Shown here: in pieces, positions 9,704 to 17,970 of the stretch
How the letters are laid out: each line of letters starts with the position of its first letter
Position numbering within the stretch: position 1 is the first letter of the stretch
The notes under the pieces: generated by a model
Database searches by the model: none
The model's input: only the letters and a program-made list of their open reading frames with translations
What the model was told of the DNA's origin: nothing
Translations under genes and position numbers: made by a program
Assembly: GCA_049662565.1 (NCBI GenBank)
Contig: JBATBW010000081.1
Span: forward strand, 1 to 60,600
Length of the DNA stretch: 60,600 nucleotides
Direction of reading: 5' to 3'
Origin: JBATBW01 sp049662565
Lineage (GTDB): Bacteria; Bacillota_I; Bacilli_A; Erysipelotrichales; Erysipelotrichaceae

Positions 9704-11157
9704 TGCAATTTTTTCCTGATATGAGTACTTTCGTTCAATTTGGCAGTTTATCAATAAAATGGTATGCAGTATTTATCCTTACCGGAGCTTTTATTGCTTA
9801 TTATTTCAGTATGAAAAATTGGAAGAAAGCGGGTTATCTACCAAGTGATTTAGAAGATATATTTCTTTATGTCTTACCAGTCGGAATTATTGGGGCCCGC
9901 ATTTGGTATGTCTTATTTTCGGATTTAGGTAGTTATCTTGCTGATCCGATTTCAATATTATATATTTGGCAAGGTGGTCTTGCCATTCAAGGTGGGGTTG
10001 TCGCTGCCTTAGCTTTTGCCTATTTCTATTTAAAGAAGAAAAGATATTCTTTCTTAAGAGCGATTGATTGTGTGGTTCCAAATTTATTAATTGCCCAAGC
10101 AATTGGACGTTGGGGAAACTTTATGAATCAAGAAGCTTATGGTGTGGTAGTAGACGAAAGTTTCTTTAATTTTTTACCGAATTTTATTAAAGAAGGGATG
10201 TTTATTGATGGGGCATTTAGGATGCCAACTTTCTTAATGGAAAGTGTTTTAAATATAATTGGTTTCGTTTTAATTATTACTTTGTTTAGAAAGTTCGCTT
10301 ATCGTAAAAGAGGGGATATGACCTATGCTTATTTCGCTTGGTATGGAGTTGTTCGTTTCTTTGTCGAAGGATTTAGAACCGATAGTTTATATTTTATGGG
10401 TTTAAGAATGGCGCAACTTACTGCTTTTGCGGGTTTATTGATTGCGATATTAGGCTTAGTGGGAGTGATTAATAAGTTTATTAAGGTTGATAAACCGACC
10501 ATTATTTTTGATTTAGATGGAACTTTATTAGATACTAAACAGGCAATTATTTCTTCAATGAAAAAAGTTTATGAACAATTATTACCGGATTATCAATTGA
10601 CACAAGAAGATTTAGATTTTGTCATTGGTCCACCTTTAACCCAATCATTTGCCCGTCATTTCCCTAGTGAGATGATCGACCAATGTATAGAACTATATCG
10701 TGAAGATAATAAAAAAGCGCAACAAAAATATGTCAAACCAAACAAGAATGTTTTGCAAGCAATTAGGGAGTTAAAACATGAGGGTTATCATTTAGCTGTC
10801 GTTTCTAGTAAATATACTTATAGTGTAGAATATGGCTTAGAATTATGTCAAATTAAAGACTATTTTGAAGTAATTATTGGAGGAGATATGGTTGAAAGGG
10901 TAAAACCTGATCCTCAAGGCTTATTATTAGCATGTGAAAAGATGGGGGTTAGTAAAGATAATTGTATTTATATTGGGGATGTGGATAGTGATATAGAAGC
11001 GGGTAAAAAAGCCGGAATGTATACTATTGCTTATCCTTATATTGAAAGCAAGAAAGAAGCTTTATTAAACGCTAATCCTAATTTTGTATTAAATGATTTT
11101 AGCGAGTTAGTTAATAAAGTACAGGAGATAGATTTATGGAAAAATTATACGATCTAG
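9703..11157 (+). CDS. Lgt prolipoprotein diacylglyceryl transferase fused to a HAD phosphatase (PpaX-like)
   Basis: Residues 1-262 are a full Lgt: several membrane helices and the signature AIGRWGNFMNQEAYG (133-147), with conserved Arg/Asn/Glu. Lgt moves diacylglycerol from phosphatidylglycerol onto the lipobox cysteine of prolipoproteins. From residue 265 a soluble HAD domain begins with IIFDLDGTLLDT, followed by a cap, VVSSKYTY (motif II), a motif III lysine (RVKPDP) and the acidic motif IV YIGDVDSDIEAG. The frame is unbroken across the junction near base 10489. In Bacillus subtilis lgt and ppaX are separate neighbours in the hprK operon; PpaX hydrolyses pyrophosphate made by HprK phosphorylase. 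The fusion would place the HAD domain on the cytoplasmic membrane face. Confidence 0.9.
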   Translation: MQFFPDMSTFVQFGSLSIKWYAVFILTGAFIAYYFSMKNWKKAGYLPSDLEDIFLYVLPVGIIGARIWYVLFSDLGSYLADPISILYIWQGGLAIQGGVVAALAFAYFYLKKKRYSFLRAIDCVVPNLLIAQAIGRWGNFMNQEAYGVVVDESFFNFLPNFIKEGMFIDGAFRMPTFLMESVLNIIGFVLIITLFRKFAYRKRGDMTYAYFAWYGVVRFFVEGFRTDSLYFMGLRMAQLTAFAGLLIAILGLVGVINKFIKVDKPTIIFDLDGTLLDTKQAIISSMKKVYEQLLPDYQLTQEDLDFVIGPPLTQSFARHFPSEMIDQCIELYREDNKKAQQKYVKPNKNVLQAIRELKHEGYHLAVVSSKYTYSVEYGLELCQIKDYFEVIIGGDMVERVKPDPQGLLLACEKMGVSKDNCIYIGDVDSDIEAGKKAGMYTIAYPYIESKKEALLNANPNFVLNDFSELVNKVQEIDLWKNYTI

Positions 11158-12062
11158 CAATCATTGGAAGTGGTCCTAGTGGTATTACTTGTAGTATTTA
11201 TGCATCAAGAGCTAATTTAAAAGTTGCTTTAATTGAAAAAGGTGCGCCAGGTGGTAAGTTAGTTAAAACATATCATATAGAGAATTATCCCGCTATTAAG
11301 GAGAGTAGTGGAGTCGACTTAGCTTTATCAATGTTTGATCACGCGACAGCTTTTGGTAGTGAATTTGTTTATGGTGATGTAAGTAAAGTTAATGATCTAG
11401 GGGATATTAAAGAAGTTATTTTCGCTAGTGGTGAAAAGGTACAGGCAAAATCAATTTATATTGCGACTGGTACTGATGAACGTTTAATGAATATTGAAAA
11501 TGAAAATAAAATGATTGGTCGTGGTGTTTCTTTTTGCGCAGTATGTGATGGATCATTTTATAAAGGGCAAGATGTTGTCGTTGTTGGTGGTGGTAATGCC
11601 GCTTTGGAAGAATCTATTTATTTGACACAATTTGTCAATAAAGTGACCATTGTTGTTCGTCGTGATGTCTTTAGGGCTGAACCTTTAGTGATTGAAGAAG
11701 CATATAATAATCCTAAAATTGAAATTATCACAAAATATACACCAAATAAGGTTATAGTAGAAGATAATAAAGTTGCCGGATTAGAGATAACTAGTGTGGA
11801 AACTGGAGAAAGTAAAGTAATTAATTGTCAAGGTATCTTCCCTTATATCGGGGCTATTCCCGCAACAGCTTTTGTTAAAGATTTAGATATCACTAATGAA
11901 CAAGGATATATCCTTGTCGATGAAAAAATGCAAACAAAGATTAAAGGTATTTATGCGGGAGGTGATGTTATTGTGAAACAATTACGTCAAGTGGTTACTG
12001 CGACAAGTGATGGTGCGATAGCTGCCCATAATATTACTAAATATTTAAAGTCAGGAGAATAA
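11136..12062 (+). CDS. trxB: Thioredoxin reductase (NADPH, FAD)
   Basis: TrxB passes electrons from NADPH through FAD to thioredoxin. The 308-residue product has the FAD-binding IGSGPSGITCSIYA, the redox-active CAVCDG within VSFCAVCDGSFY, the NAD(P)-binding VVVGGGNAALEE, and the C-terminal GIYAGGDV. The length is normal. The start codon lies 22 bases inside the end of the lgt-HAD gene, so it is translationally coupled. The gene order hprK-lgt-trxB-rapZ is typical of Firmicutes. Confidence 0.95.
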   Translation: MEKLYDLAIIGSGPSGITCSIYASRANLKVALIEKGAPGGKLVKTYHIENYPAIKESSGVDLALSMFDHATAFGSEFVYGDVSKVNDLGDIKEVIFASGEKVQAKSIYIATGTDERLMNIENENKMIGRGVSFCAVCDGSFYKGQDVVVVGGGNAALEESIYLTQFVNKVTIVVRRDVFRAEPLVIEEAYNNPKIEIITKYTPNKVIVEDNKVAGLEITSVETGESKVINCQGIFPYIGAIPATAFVKDLDITNEQGYILVDEKMQTKIKGIYAGGDVIVKQLRQVVTATSDGAIAAHNITKYLKSGE

Positions 12063-12063
12063 T

Positions 12064-12912
12064 ATGGATAGAAAAAGACAACTTGTATTAATTTCGGGAA
12101 GATCAGGAGCTGGGAAAAGTAGTGCAATGCACACTTTTGAAGACTTAGGTTATACTTGCTTAGATAATTTCCCTTTGGAACTAGTTGATGACTTAGGTAG
12201 GTTATTGATGGGCGAAGATAATAAGTATCAAAATGTGGCATTAGCTTGTAGTGCTAGTGATTTTTATCTTGTCAACCAACATATGTCAAAAATTCCGGTT
12301 AATATTCGTCGTCTAATTTTGGATGCGCAAGATGAAAAATTAATTACACGTTATCAATTTACGCGGCGGGAACATCCTTTATTAATCAATAATGTTGTGA
12401 GTTCTTTAATTGATGCGATTGAATATGAAAAAGAATTATTAACTAAAATGACGGGCAATAGTATAATGATTGATACGACATTTATTAGTGAAAAGGAACT
12501 TAAAAAAAAGATTCAAGAAATTTTCTATATTGATAATCGTAAAGGTTTTAGTATCAACTTCACGTCATTTGGTTACAAAAAAGGATTGCCCCTTGATGCA
12601 GATTTAGTCATTGATGTGCGTTTTTTAATTAATCCTTATTGGAATAAAGAGTTAAGACATATTAGTGGTTTAGAAGATTCGGTATATGATTATGTCATTA
12701 GTAATGAGGATACAATCAAATATTTAGAAACATTAACTCAATATTTAGATTTCACATTTGAAGCTTTTAATACCGAAAATAAAAAATATATGATGGTAGC
12801 CATCGGCTGTACGGGTGGCATGCATCGTAGTGTTAGTGTTGCCCGTTATTTGGCAGATAAATACAGCGAGAAATATCATACATTTATTTCCCATCGTGAA
12901 TTAGGTGACTAA
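12064..12912 (+). CDS. rapZ: RapZ/YvcJ-family nucleotide-binding RNase adapter
   Basis: The 282-residue protein carries Walker A GRSGAGKS near the N-terminus, the conserved ALEDLGY-like segment (HTFEDLGYTCLDNFPLELV), FGYKKGLPLDADLVIDVRFL and the C-terminal IGCTGGMHRSV, all hallmarks of RapZ/YvcJ. In enterobacteria RapZ controls glucosamine metabolism through small RNAs; in Bacilli YvcJ has GTPase activity and a less clear role. The start is one base after the trxB stop, and yvcK follows two bases later. Confidence 0.95.
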   Translation: MDRKRQLVLISGRSGAGKSSAMHTFEDLGYTCLDNFPLELVDDLGRLLMGEDNKYQNVALACSASDFYLVNQHMSKIPVNIRRLILDAQDEKLITRYQFTRREHPLLINNVVSSLIDAIEYEKELLTKMTGNSIMIDTTFISEKELKKKIQEIFYIDNRKGFSINFTSFGYKKGLPLDADLVIDVRFLINPYWNKELRHISGLEDSVYDYVISNEDTIKYLETLTQYLDFTFEAFNTENKKYMMVAIGCTGGMHRSVSVARYLADKYSEKYHTFISHRELGD

Positions 12913-12914
12913 TT

Positions 12915-13847
12915 ATGAAAAAAGTGGTGGTTATTGGTGGCGGTAGTGGCCAATCAATTATGTTAAGGGCAATAAAGAGAATGGGCGATATCGATCTTAA
13001 AACGATTGTGACAGTTGCCGATGATGGCGGCAGCACAGGGCGTTTAAGAGAAATATTTAATATCCCAGCTGTAGGGGATATTCGTTCAGTAATGTGCGCT
13101 CTGTCAAATGATGAAGAGGTTATTGAATATTTGATGAACTTTCGTTTTGATCGCGATAGCGAAGAGTTTTCTAATCATAATCTAGGCAATTTGATAATGT
13201 GTGCTTTAATTAAAAGAAATCATAATCTTTATGATTCGATTTATGAAATGGGTCGGTTGTTAAATATCAAAGGTGAGGTTATTCCTTCGACTTTAGAAAC
13301 GATTACTTTACATGCTTATATGGATGATGGTGTTCATGTTCGGGGAGAACATAATATTACCGGTGCGAAAAGTAAAGTGAGTCGGGTTTTTCACGAAGAT
13401 GATGTGGAAGCTAATCCTTTAGCGATAAATGCGATTATCGATGCGGATTATATTATTTATTCGATTGGTTCACTATATACTAGTATAATGCCATCGTTAA
13501 TTATTCCGAAAATAAAAAATGCTCTGCAAAAAAGCAAAGCTAAAAAAATATACTTTTGTAATGCGATGAGTGAAGAAGGAGAAACGTTAAATTATTCTTT
13601 GGAAGATCATGTGCAAGCTATTGAGGATCATACCGGTTTATTGGTGGATATAGCTGTTTGTCATAATGATATCATTCCCCAGGAAATATTAGCGAAGTAT
13701 CAACTAGAAAATGCGCATGAAATTAAGTCGGTCGAAAATAATCATCATTATGATATAATTAGAAGTGAATTATTGACTTTTGATAAAAATCGTATTCGCC
13801 ATGACGGTAATAAAATTATCAAAGTACTAGAAAGGTTGTTGAAGTAA
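12915..13847 (+). CDS. yvcK: YvcK/CofD-like gluconeogenesis factor
   Basis: The N-terminus VVVIGGGSGQSIMLRAIK and TVADDGGSTGRLR are the signature of the YvcK family, which binds UDP-sugars and is needed for growth and cell shape on gluconeogenic carbon sources. At 310 residues the length is normal. The CofD-like family usually has GGTG in the first loop; here it reads GGGSGQS, as in many Bacilli. The stop codon overlaps the whiA start codon. It belongs to the conserved rapZ-yvcK-whiA triad. Confidence 0.95.
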   Translation: MKKVVVIGGGSGQSIMLRAIKRMGDIDLKTIVTVADDGGSTGRLREIFNIPAVGDIRSVMCALSNDEEVIEYLMNFRFDRDSEEFSNHNLGNLIMCALIKRNHNLYDSIYEMGRLLNIKGEVIPSTLETITLHAYMDDGVHVRGEHNITGAKSKVSRVFHEDDVEANPLAINAIIDADYIIYSIGSLYTSIMPSLIIPKIKNALQKSKAKKIYFCNAMSEEGETLNYSLEDHVQAIEDHTGLLVDIAVCHNDIIPQEILAKYQLENAHEIKSVENNHHYDIIRSELLTFDKNRIRHDGNKIIKVLERLLK

Positions 13848-14776
13848 TGTCATTTACTTTAGAAGTAAAAAGTGAAATTAGTAGTAATGAACTACATGCT
13901 TGTTGCGCTAAAGCGCAGCTTGCAGCTTTAATGCAATTTAATGGATCGTTAGATTTAATTAGTGGACATTGGATTTTAGTTTTTAAGACTACTAATCCAA
14001 CAACAGCGAAAAGAATTTTAGTTTTGGCGAAAAAATTTTATGATATAAAAACGCAAATTAGTTATATTCAAGAGTTTCGTTTAAAGAAGAATAAAACTTA
14101 TGTCGTTAAAATATTAAATCATGCTTTAGACATTTTAAAAGATATTGACTTATATAGCGATAAAGGGATGAAGAGTTATCCTAATTTGCATAATAAAGAT
14201 TGTTGTAAAAGAGCCTATTTGGCAGGATGTTTTCTAGCTGCTGGTAGTGTTAATTCACCAAAGACATCTAACTATCATTTAGAGATTGCTTGTAGTGATA
14301 TATTAATGGCTAATTTTGTTTTAAAATTAATGAATAGTTATTATTTGGATGGTAAGATTATTAAAAGAAGAAATCAAGAAGTAGTATATCTTAAGTCTAG
14401 TGAAAAGATTGGTGACTTCTTACGTTGTGTTGGGGCCCATAATTCATTGATGGCTTACGAGGATATTCGTATTCAAAGAGACTTTATGAATAATTTGTCA
14501 CGTTTAGATAATTGTGAGATTGCCAATGAAGTAAAGACAATCAATGCGGCCAATTCGCAAATTGCCGACATTGAGTTGTTATTAAAATATCGGGAATTAA
14601 AGACAATTGATAAAAAGTTGGCAGAGATTATCAATATACGTTTAGATAATCGTAATGCCTCATTAAAAGAGTTATGCGATATTTATGAAGCGATATATCG
14701 TGTATCAATTAGTAAATCAGGAATGGCGCATCGCTTAGCGAAAATAAAAGAGTTAGCGAGTGCATATGTCAAATAG
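13847..14776 (+). CDS. whiA: WhiA DNA-binding regulator
   Basis: WhiA combines an inactive LAGLIDADG homing-endonuclease-like N-domain with a C-terminal helix-turn-helix. The 309-residue product starts SFTLEVKSEISSNEL, has the conserved KRAYLAGCFLAAGSVN segment near residue 120, and ends with a helix-turn-helix (SLKELCDIYEAIYRVSISKSGMAHRLAKI). It influences chromosome segregation and cell division in Bacilli. In Bacillus crh follows; here a small membrane protein takes that place. Confidence 0.95.
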   Translation: MSFTLEVKSEISSNELHACCAKAQLAALMQFNGSLDLISGHWILVFKTTNPTTAKRILVLAKKFYDIKTQISYIQEFRLKKNKTYVVKILNHALDILKDIDLYSDKGMKSYPNLHNKDCCKRAYLAGCFLAAGSVNSPKTSNYHLEIACSDILMANFVLKLMNSYYLDGKIIKRRNQEVVYLKSSEKIGDFLRCVGAHNSLMAYEDIRIQRDFMNNLSRLDNCEIANEVKTINAANSQIADIELLLKYRELKTIDKKLAEIINIRLDNRNASLKELCDIYEAIYRVSISKSGMAHRLAKIKELASAYVK

Positions 14777-14785
14777 GAGGTATTT

Positions 14786-15022
14786 ATGTATTGGATTTTA
14801 TTAGTAGCTTTATTATTATTTATCTTTTATATTGCATGGCCAGTCTTTTTGGCTTTGCTAGTCTTTATTCTTGTTGTTGGTTTATTTAATTTTTTTAAGA
14901 TAAAGAAAACGGTTAAACAAATGAATGAGGATATTAATGCGACAATTTATGATGATAATATTGAAGAAGTAAAAAATAGCGATGTTATTGATGCAGAATA
15001 TACAGAAAAAGAGATAAAATAA
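14786..15022 (+). CDS. Small membrane protein, unknown function
   Basis: The 78-residue product begins with roughly 37 strongly hydrophobic residues, enough for one long or two short membrane helices, followed by a basic patch (FKIKKTVKQ) and an acidic cytoplasmic tail (DVIDAEYTEKEIK). An AGGAGGT ribosome site precedes the ATG, and the stop overlaps the next start codon, so it is a real gene of the whiA operon. I do not recognise a family. Confidence 0.7.
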   Translation: MYWILLVALLLFIFYIAWPVFLALLVFILVVGLFNFFKIKKTVKQMNEDINATIYDDNIEEVKNSDVIDAEYTEKEIK

Positions 15023-15906
15023 TGAAATTATTAGAATTAAAAGATTATGATTTATATCAACAGTATTATCGTAGATGCAATTATTCACTTAGTAATTATA
15101 ATTTTTATAATATGTTGATGTTTGCTAGCTGGGTGGAAGTGTCTTATGTAATAGATAATGATATCATGTATTTATTTGGTAAATATCAAAATGAATACTA
15201 TGCCTATATGCCACTATGTGGCAATGATCGCTTTGTCGAAGGGTTATTATTTATTAAGGAATATCTTAACAATTTGAATTGTAAAGTAAAATTTGCTTGT
15301 TTTGATGAAGAACATTACCATCAAGTTTTAAAAATATTTAAGACATGTAATGCGAATAGCACCTATGATAGTAGTGATTATGTTTATGATTTTGTATCAC
15401 TCCAAACTTTTAGTGGGAAGAAAATGCAAAAGAAAAGAAATTTAATTAATAACTTTTTGAAGAATTATGAGTATCAATGGGAAAAGATTGATGATATTGA
15501 AAAGGTTAAGGAGTTTAATGATTGGTGGTTTGATAATCATCACCAAATGTATTTAGATCATGATCTAAAGGCTACTAATTATATTTTAGATAATTATGAT
15601 AAGTGTTTCGGAGTTAGTGGGATAGTAATTAAGGTTGATGAAAAGGTAATTGGTTATATTATTGGTTCAATGCTTAATGAAAATACTATCCAAATTCATA
15701 TTCAAAAAGCTAACGATGAATATATTGGTATTTATCAATTATTGTTTAAGACATATTTTAGTATGTATAGTAATATTAAATTAGTTAATTTAGAAGATGA
15801 TCTAGGTTTAGAAAATTTAAGACATAGTAAGGAGAGTTATCATCCGGTTATGTTAATAAATAAGTATCAAATATGTACGAATAAAGGGGAGATGAATCTT
15901 GTTTGA
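15022..15906 (+). CDS. DUF2156-type acyltransferase (GNAT fold)
   Basis: The 294-residue protein resembles DUF2156 proteins, related to the catalytic domain of phosphatidylglycerol lysyltransferases: an N-terminal GNAT half with FNMLMF-like segment (YNFYNMLMFASW), the characteristic LQTFSGKKMQKKRNLINNF loop near residue 130, and a second GNAT half with VIGYIIGSMLNENTIQIHIQKA. No membrane domain is present, so aminoacyl-phospholipid synthesis is not shown. The start overlaps the preceding stop, and another GNAT gene follows with overlap. Confidence 0.7.
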   Translation: MKLLELKDYDLYQQYYRRCNYSLSNYNFYNMLMFASWVEVSYVIDNDIMYLFGKYQNEYYAYMPLCGNDRFVEGLLFIKEYLNNLNCKVKFACFDEEHYHQVLKIFKTCNANSTYDSSDYVYDFVSLQTFSGKKMQKKRNLINNFLKNYEYQWEKIDDIEKVKEFNDWWFDNHHQMYLDHDLKATNYILDNYDKCFGVSGIVIKVDEKVIGYIIGSMLNENTIQIHIQKANDEYIGIYQLLFKTYFSMYSNIKLVNLEDDLGLENLRHSKESYHPVMLINKYQICTNKGEMNLV

Positions 15907-16795
15907 TCTAGCAAAACAAAGTGAAAAAGAAATAATTTATCGCTTGTGGAAAGAATATTTTTCTTTTGATGATTTTGGATATACGGATTATTTTTTCAAA
16001 TATCAATATGATTTAGGAAAAACTTATGTTATTAGAGAAAATAATGAAATTGTTTCTTGTTTACATGTCGCTAAACATCCAATTATGTTGAATGACATTT
16101 TAGTTTCTAGTTCCTATATCGTTGGGGTTATTACAGTTAAGGAATATCAAAATAAGGGGTACATGCATCAATTATTTAATCATGTTTTAGATATTTTAAG
16201 TCGTCAAGATTTGATTACATATATTCAAGGTTATGAACCTGATATATATAAGATGTTTGACTTTAATCCTACTTATTATAAAAATAAGTATGTGATTAAA
16301 AGAGAAAATATGAAGATGGGTCCTACTAGTGGAGTTGTAATTAATCATCATAGTAAAGATATGTTACGGGTTCATGAAAAGTTTATGCAGAAGTTTGACG
16401 GTTATTTAGTACGTAATGAACAATATTATAATGCTTTACAAAAAAGAATAACGAGTCAAAATGGTTATTCTTTGATGTGTTATGATGTCAATAATCAGCC
16501 TTTGGGCTATGCTTTAGTTACCAAAGAAAACAAGAGAATGATTATTGATGAAATATGTTATTTAGATATTGCAACATTAAGTAAGTTGTTGTCAATGGCT
16601 TTAATGACGAGTGAAGAAGTAATTCTATATAGTAGTGCAAGTGAAGCTTTATTTAAAGTTTTCCCTAATTTGCAGGCGGAAAAAGAAATGTTTGCGATGG
16701 TGCGCATTAATGATTTGCGTTTGTATCAGAAGTTATACAATAATCATCAAATTAAAATGGGTAGAAAACCTTTGTGGTTTAATGAATATGCTTAA
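15899..16795 (+). CDS. GNAT-family N-acetyltransferase (Eis-like layout)
   Basis: The 298-residue protein contains an acetyl-CoA-binding region VGVITVKEYQNKGYMHQLFNHVL (here broken as VGVITVKEYQ and NKGYMHQLF), which matches GNAT motif A. The extra length after this domain suggests a second GNAT-like half, as in Eis-type enzymes; the acceptor is unknown. I accept the TTG start at 15899, eight bases inside the preceding gene, because a GGGGAG ribosome site lies at the right distance and no ATG is available nearby. Confidence 0.7.
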   Translation: MFDLAKQSEKEIIYRLWKEYFSFDDFGYTDYFFKYQYDLGKTYVIRENNEIVSCLHVAKHPIMLNDILVSSSYIVGVITVKEYQNKGYMHQLFNHVLDILSRQDLITYIQGYEPDIYKMFDFNPTYYKNKYVIKRENMKMGPTSGVVINHHSKDMLRVHEKFMQKFDGYLVRNEQYYNALQKRITSQNGYSLMCYDVNNQPLGYALVTKENKRMIIDEICYLDIATLSKLLSMALMTSEEVILYSSASEALFKVFPNLQAEKEMFAMVRINDLRLYQKLYNNHQIKMGRKPLWFNEYA

Positions 16796-17438
16796 GTATC
16801 TTATTTGGGATTTCAATGGGACGATTTTAGATGATGTTGATCTATGTTTAAGTATCTTAAATAATCAATTAACAAAATATCATTTGCCTAATGTGAGTAA
16901 AGATCATTACTTAGATATTTTCACTTTTCCAATTGTTGATTATTATTTAGCGGTGGGCTTGAATGATGATATTAAGCCTTTTGAGCAGTTGGCCAATGAA
17001 TTCATTGAGCAATACGATCAACGTCACAAAAAAGAAACGGTTGTTTATCCCCAAGTTTTAGAATTATTGAAGAAGTACCAAAAACTAGGGTTTAAACAAA
17101 TAGTGTTATCAGCTAGTAAACAAGATATTTTAGTGGATCAACTTCGTTATTTTAATGTTGATCAATACTTTGATGAAATATTGGGTATTAATGATATTTA
17201 TGCCCATTCTAAGTTGGAATTAGGGCTTAATTGGATAAAAGAACAAAACATTAACTTAGATGAAGCTTTAATGATTGGGGATAGTATTCATGATTTAGAG
17301 GTCGGTTTAAGTATGGGTGTTAATGTAGTTTTAGTTGGGCAAGGTCATACATCGATGTCGCGTTTATTGGCGGTTAGTGCCAATAGTTTTAATGATTTTT
17401 GTGATGTTGATGAATATGTTATGAATAATTTTGATTAA
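16788..17438 (+). CDS. HAD-superfamily phosphatase
   Basis: The product begins MLKYLIWDFNGTILDD, a motif I in which the second aspartate is asparagine; this DxNGT form is common in one HAD hydrolase branch annotated as phosphoglycolate-phosphatase-like. Motif II (QIVLSAS), the lysine of motif III (HSKLELG) and motif IV (LMIGDSIHDLEVG) are intact. The ATG at 16788 overlaps the end of the upstream acetyltransferase gene; the open frame runs further upstream but has no family match there. About 216 residues. Substrate unknown. Confidence 0.8.
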   Translation: MLKYLIWDFNGTILDDVDLCLSILNNQLTKYHLPNVSKDHYLDIFTFPIVDYYLAVGLNDDIKPFEQLANEFIEQYDQRHKKETVVYPQVLELLKKYQKLGFKQIVLSASKQDILVDQLRYFNVDQYFDEILGINDIYAHSKLELGLNWIKEQNINLDEALMIGDSIHDLEVGLSMGVNVVLVGQGHTSMSRLLAVSANSFNDFCDVDEYVMNNFD

Positions 17439-17451
17439 TAATCAGTAGTTA

Positions 17452-17466
17452 TTGAAAATGTTTACA
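17452..17466 (+). promoter_or_regulatory. cre-like site (possible CcpA operator)
   Basis: TTGAAAATGTTTACA matches the catabolite-responsive element consensus WTGNAANCGNWNNCW at every defined position except the central C, which is T. It lies about 40 bases upstream of the proposed -10 at 17505, a position where CcpA can activate. hprK and a CcpA-like gene are in this window. Confidence 0.35.
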
Positions 17467-17481
17467 TTTTAAAGAAAAACC

Positions 17482-17510
17482 TTTCATTTCTCTTTCTAAT
17501 GTGTTAGAAT
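17482..17510 (+). promoter_or_regulatory. Promoter of the pyrophosphatase-like gene
   Basis: A weak -35 TTTCAT and an extended -10 (TGTTAGAAT, hexamer 17505-17510) are 17 bases apart, 22 bases before the start codon. Confidence 0.5.
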
Positions 17511-17532
17511 ACTAGAAGTGGAGGAATTACTG

Positions 17533-17922
17533 ATGGTTGAGATTCAAAATAATGCCTACTTCTGGCAAAAACTTACGACATTATTGATGTCTAGTGATTT
17601 GGTCATTACTAATAAACAAGGGTCAACCCATAGCCAATATCCAAATTTGATTTATCCAACGGATTATGGATATATTTGTGATACGAATGTTGATAGTGGT
17701 CCGGTTGTTAAAGCGTTTAAGGGAACTAATAGTTCTTATAGTGTAAAAGATGTGATTGTATCGGTTGATATCTTAAAAAGAGATATTGATGTAAAATTAT
17801 TATTAGGTTGTACAGATGAAGAAATTGAGAATGTTTTATTGTTTTTAAATCAAACTGATTTTCAAAAAACGATTTTAGTTTCTAAAGGTGATGAAATTCC
17901 TAATTGGGCGGAAAGCAATTAA
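17533..17922 (+). CDS. Inorganic-pyrophosphatase-like protein
   Basis: The 129-residue product contains YPNLIYPTDYGYICDTNVDSGP, here read as YPNLIYPTDYGY followed by an acidic loop, which is like the YPVDYGY core of soluble family-I pyrophosphatases and of a short Firmicutes group of PPase-like proteins. The usual DGDxxD metal cluster is not complete: D-S-G replaces it. Catalysis is therefore uncertain. I choose ATG 17533, eight bases after a TGGAGG ribosome site, rather than the GTG at 17518. Confidence 0.6.
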   Translation: MVEIQNNAYFWQKLTTLLMSSDLVITNKQGSTHSQYPNLIYPTDYGYICDTNVDSGPVVKAFKGTNSSYSVKDVIVSVDILKRDIDVKLLLGCTDEEIENVLLFLNQTDFQKTILVSKGDEIPNWAESN

Positions 17923-17939
17923 TAGTTTTCCGTTTTTTT
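17909..17939 (+). terminator. Terminator after the pyrophosphatase-like gene
   Basis: CGGAAA (17909) pairs with TTTCCG (17927-17932) and is followed by seven Ts. The left arm lies in the end of the coding sequence. Confidence 0.75.
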
Positions 17940-17970
17940 ATGTTATAATCATTTTGAAGGAGATTTACAC

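Noticed and set aside
16788..16840. HAD motif I with Asn in place of the second Asp as a sign of inactivity
   Set aside because: The DxNGT form is usual in one branch of HAD hydrolases, and motifs II to IV are intact.
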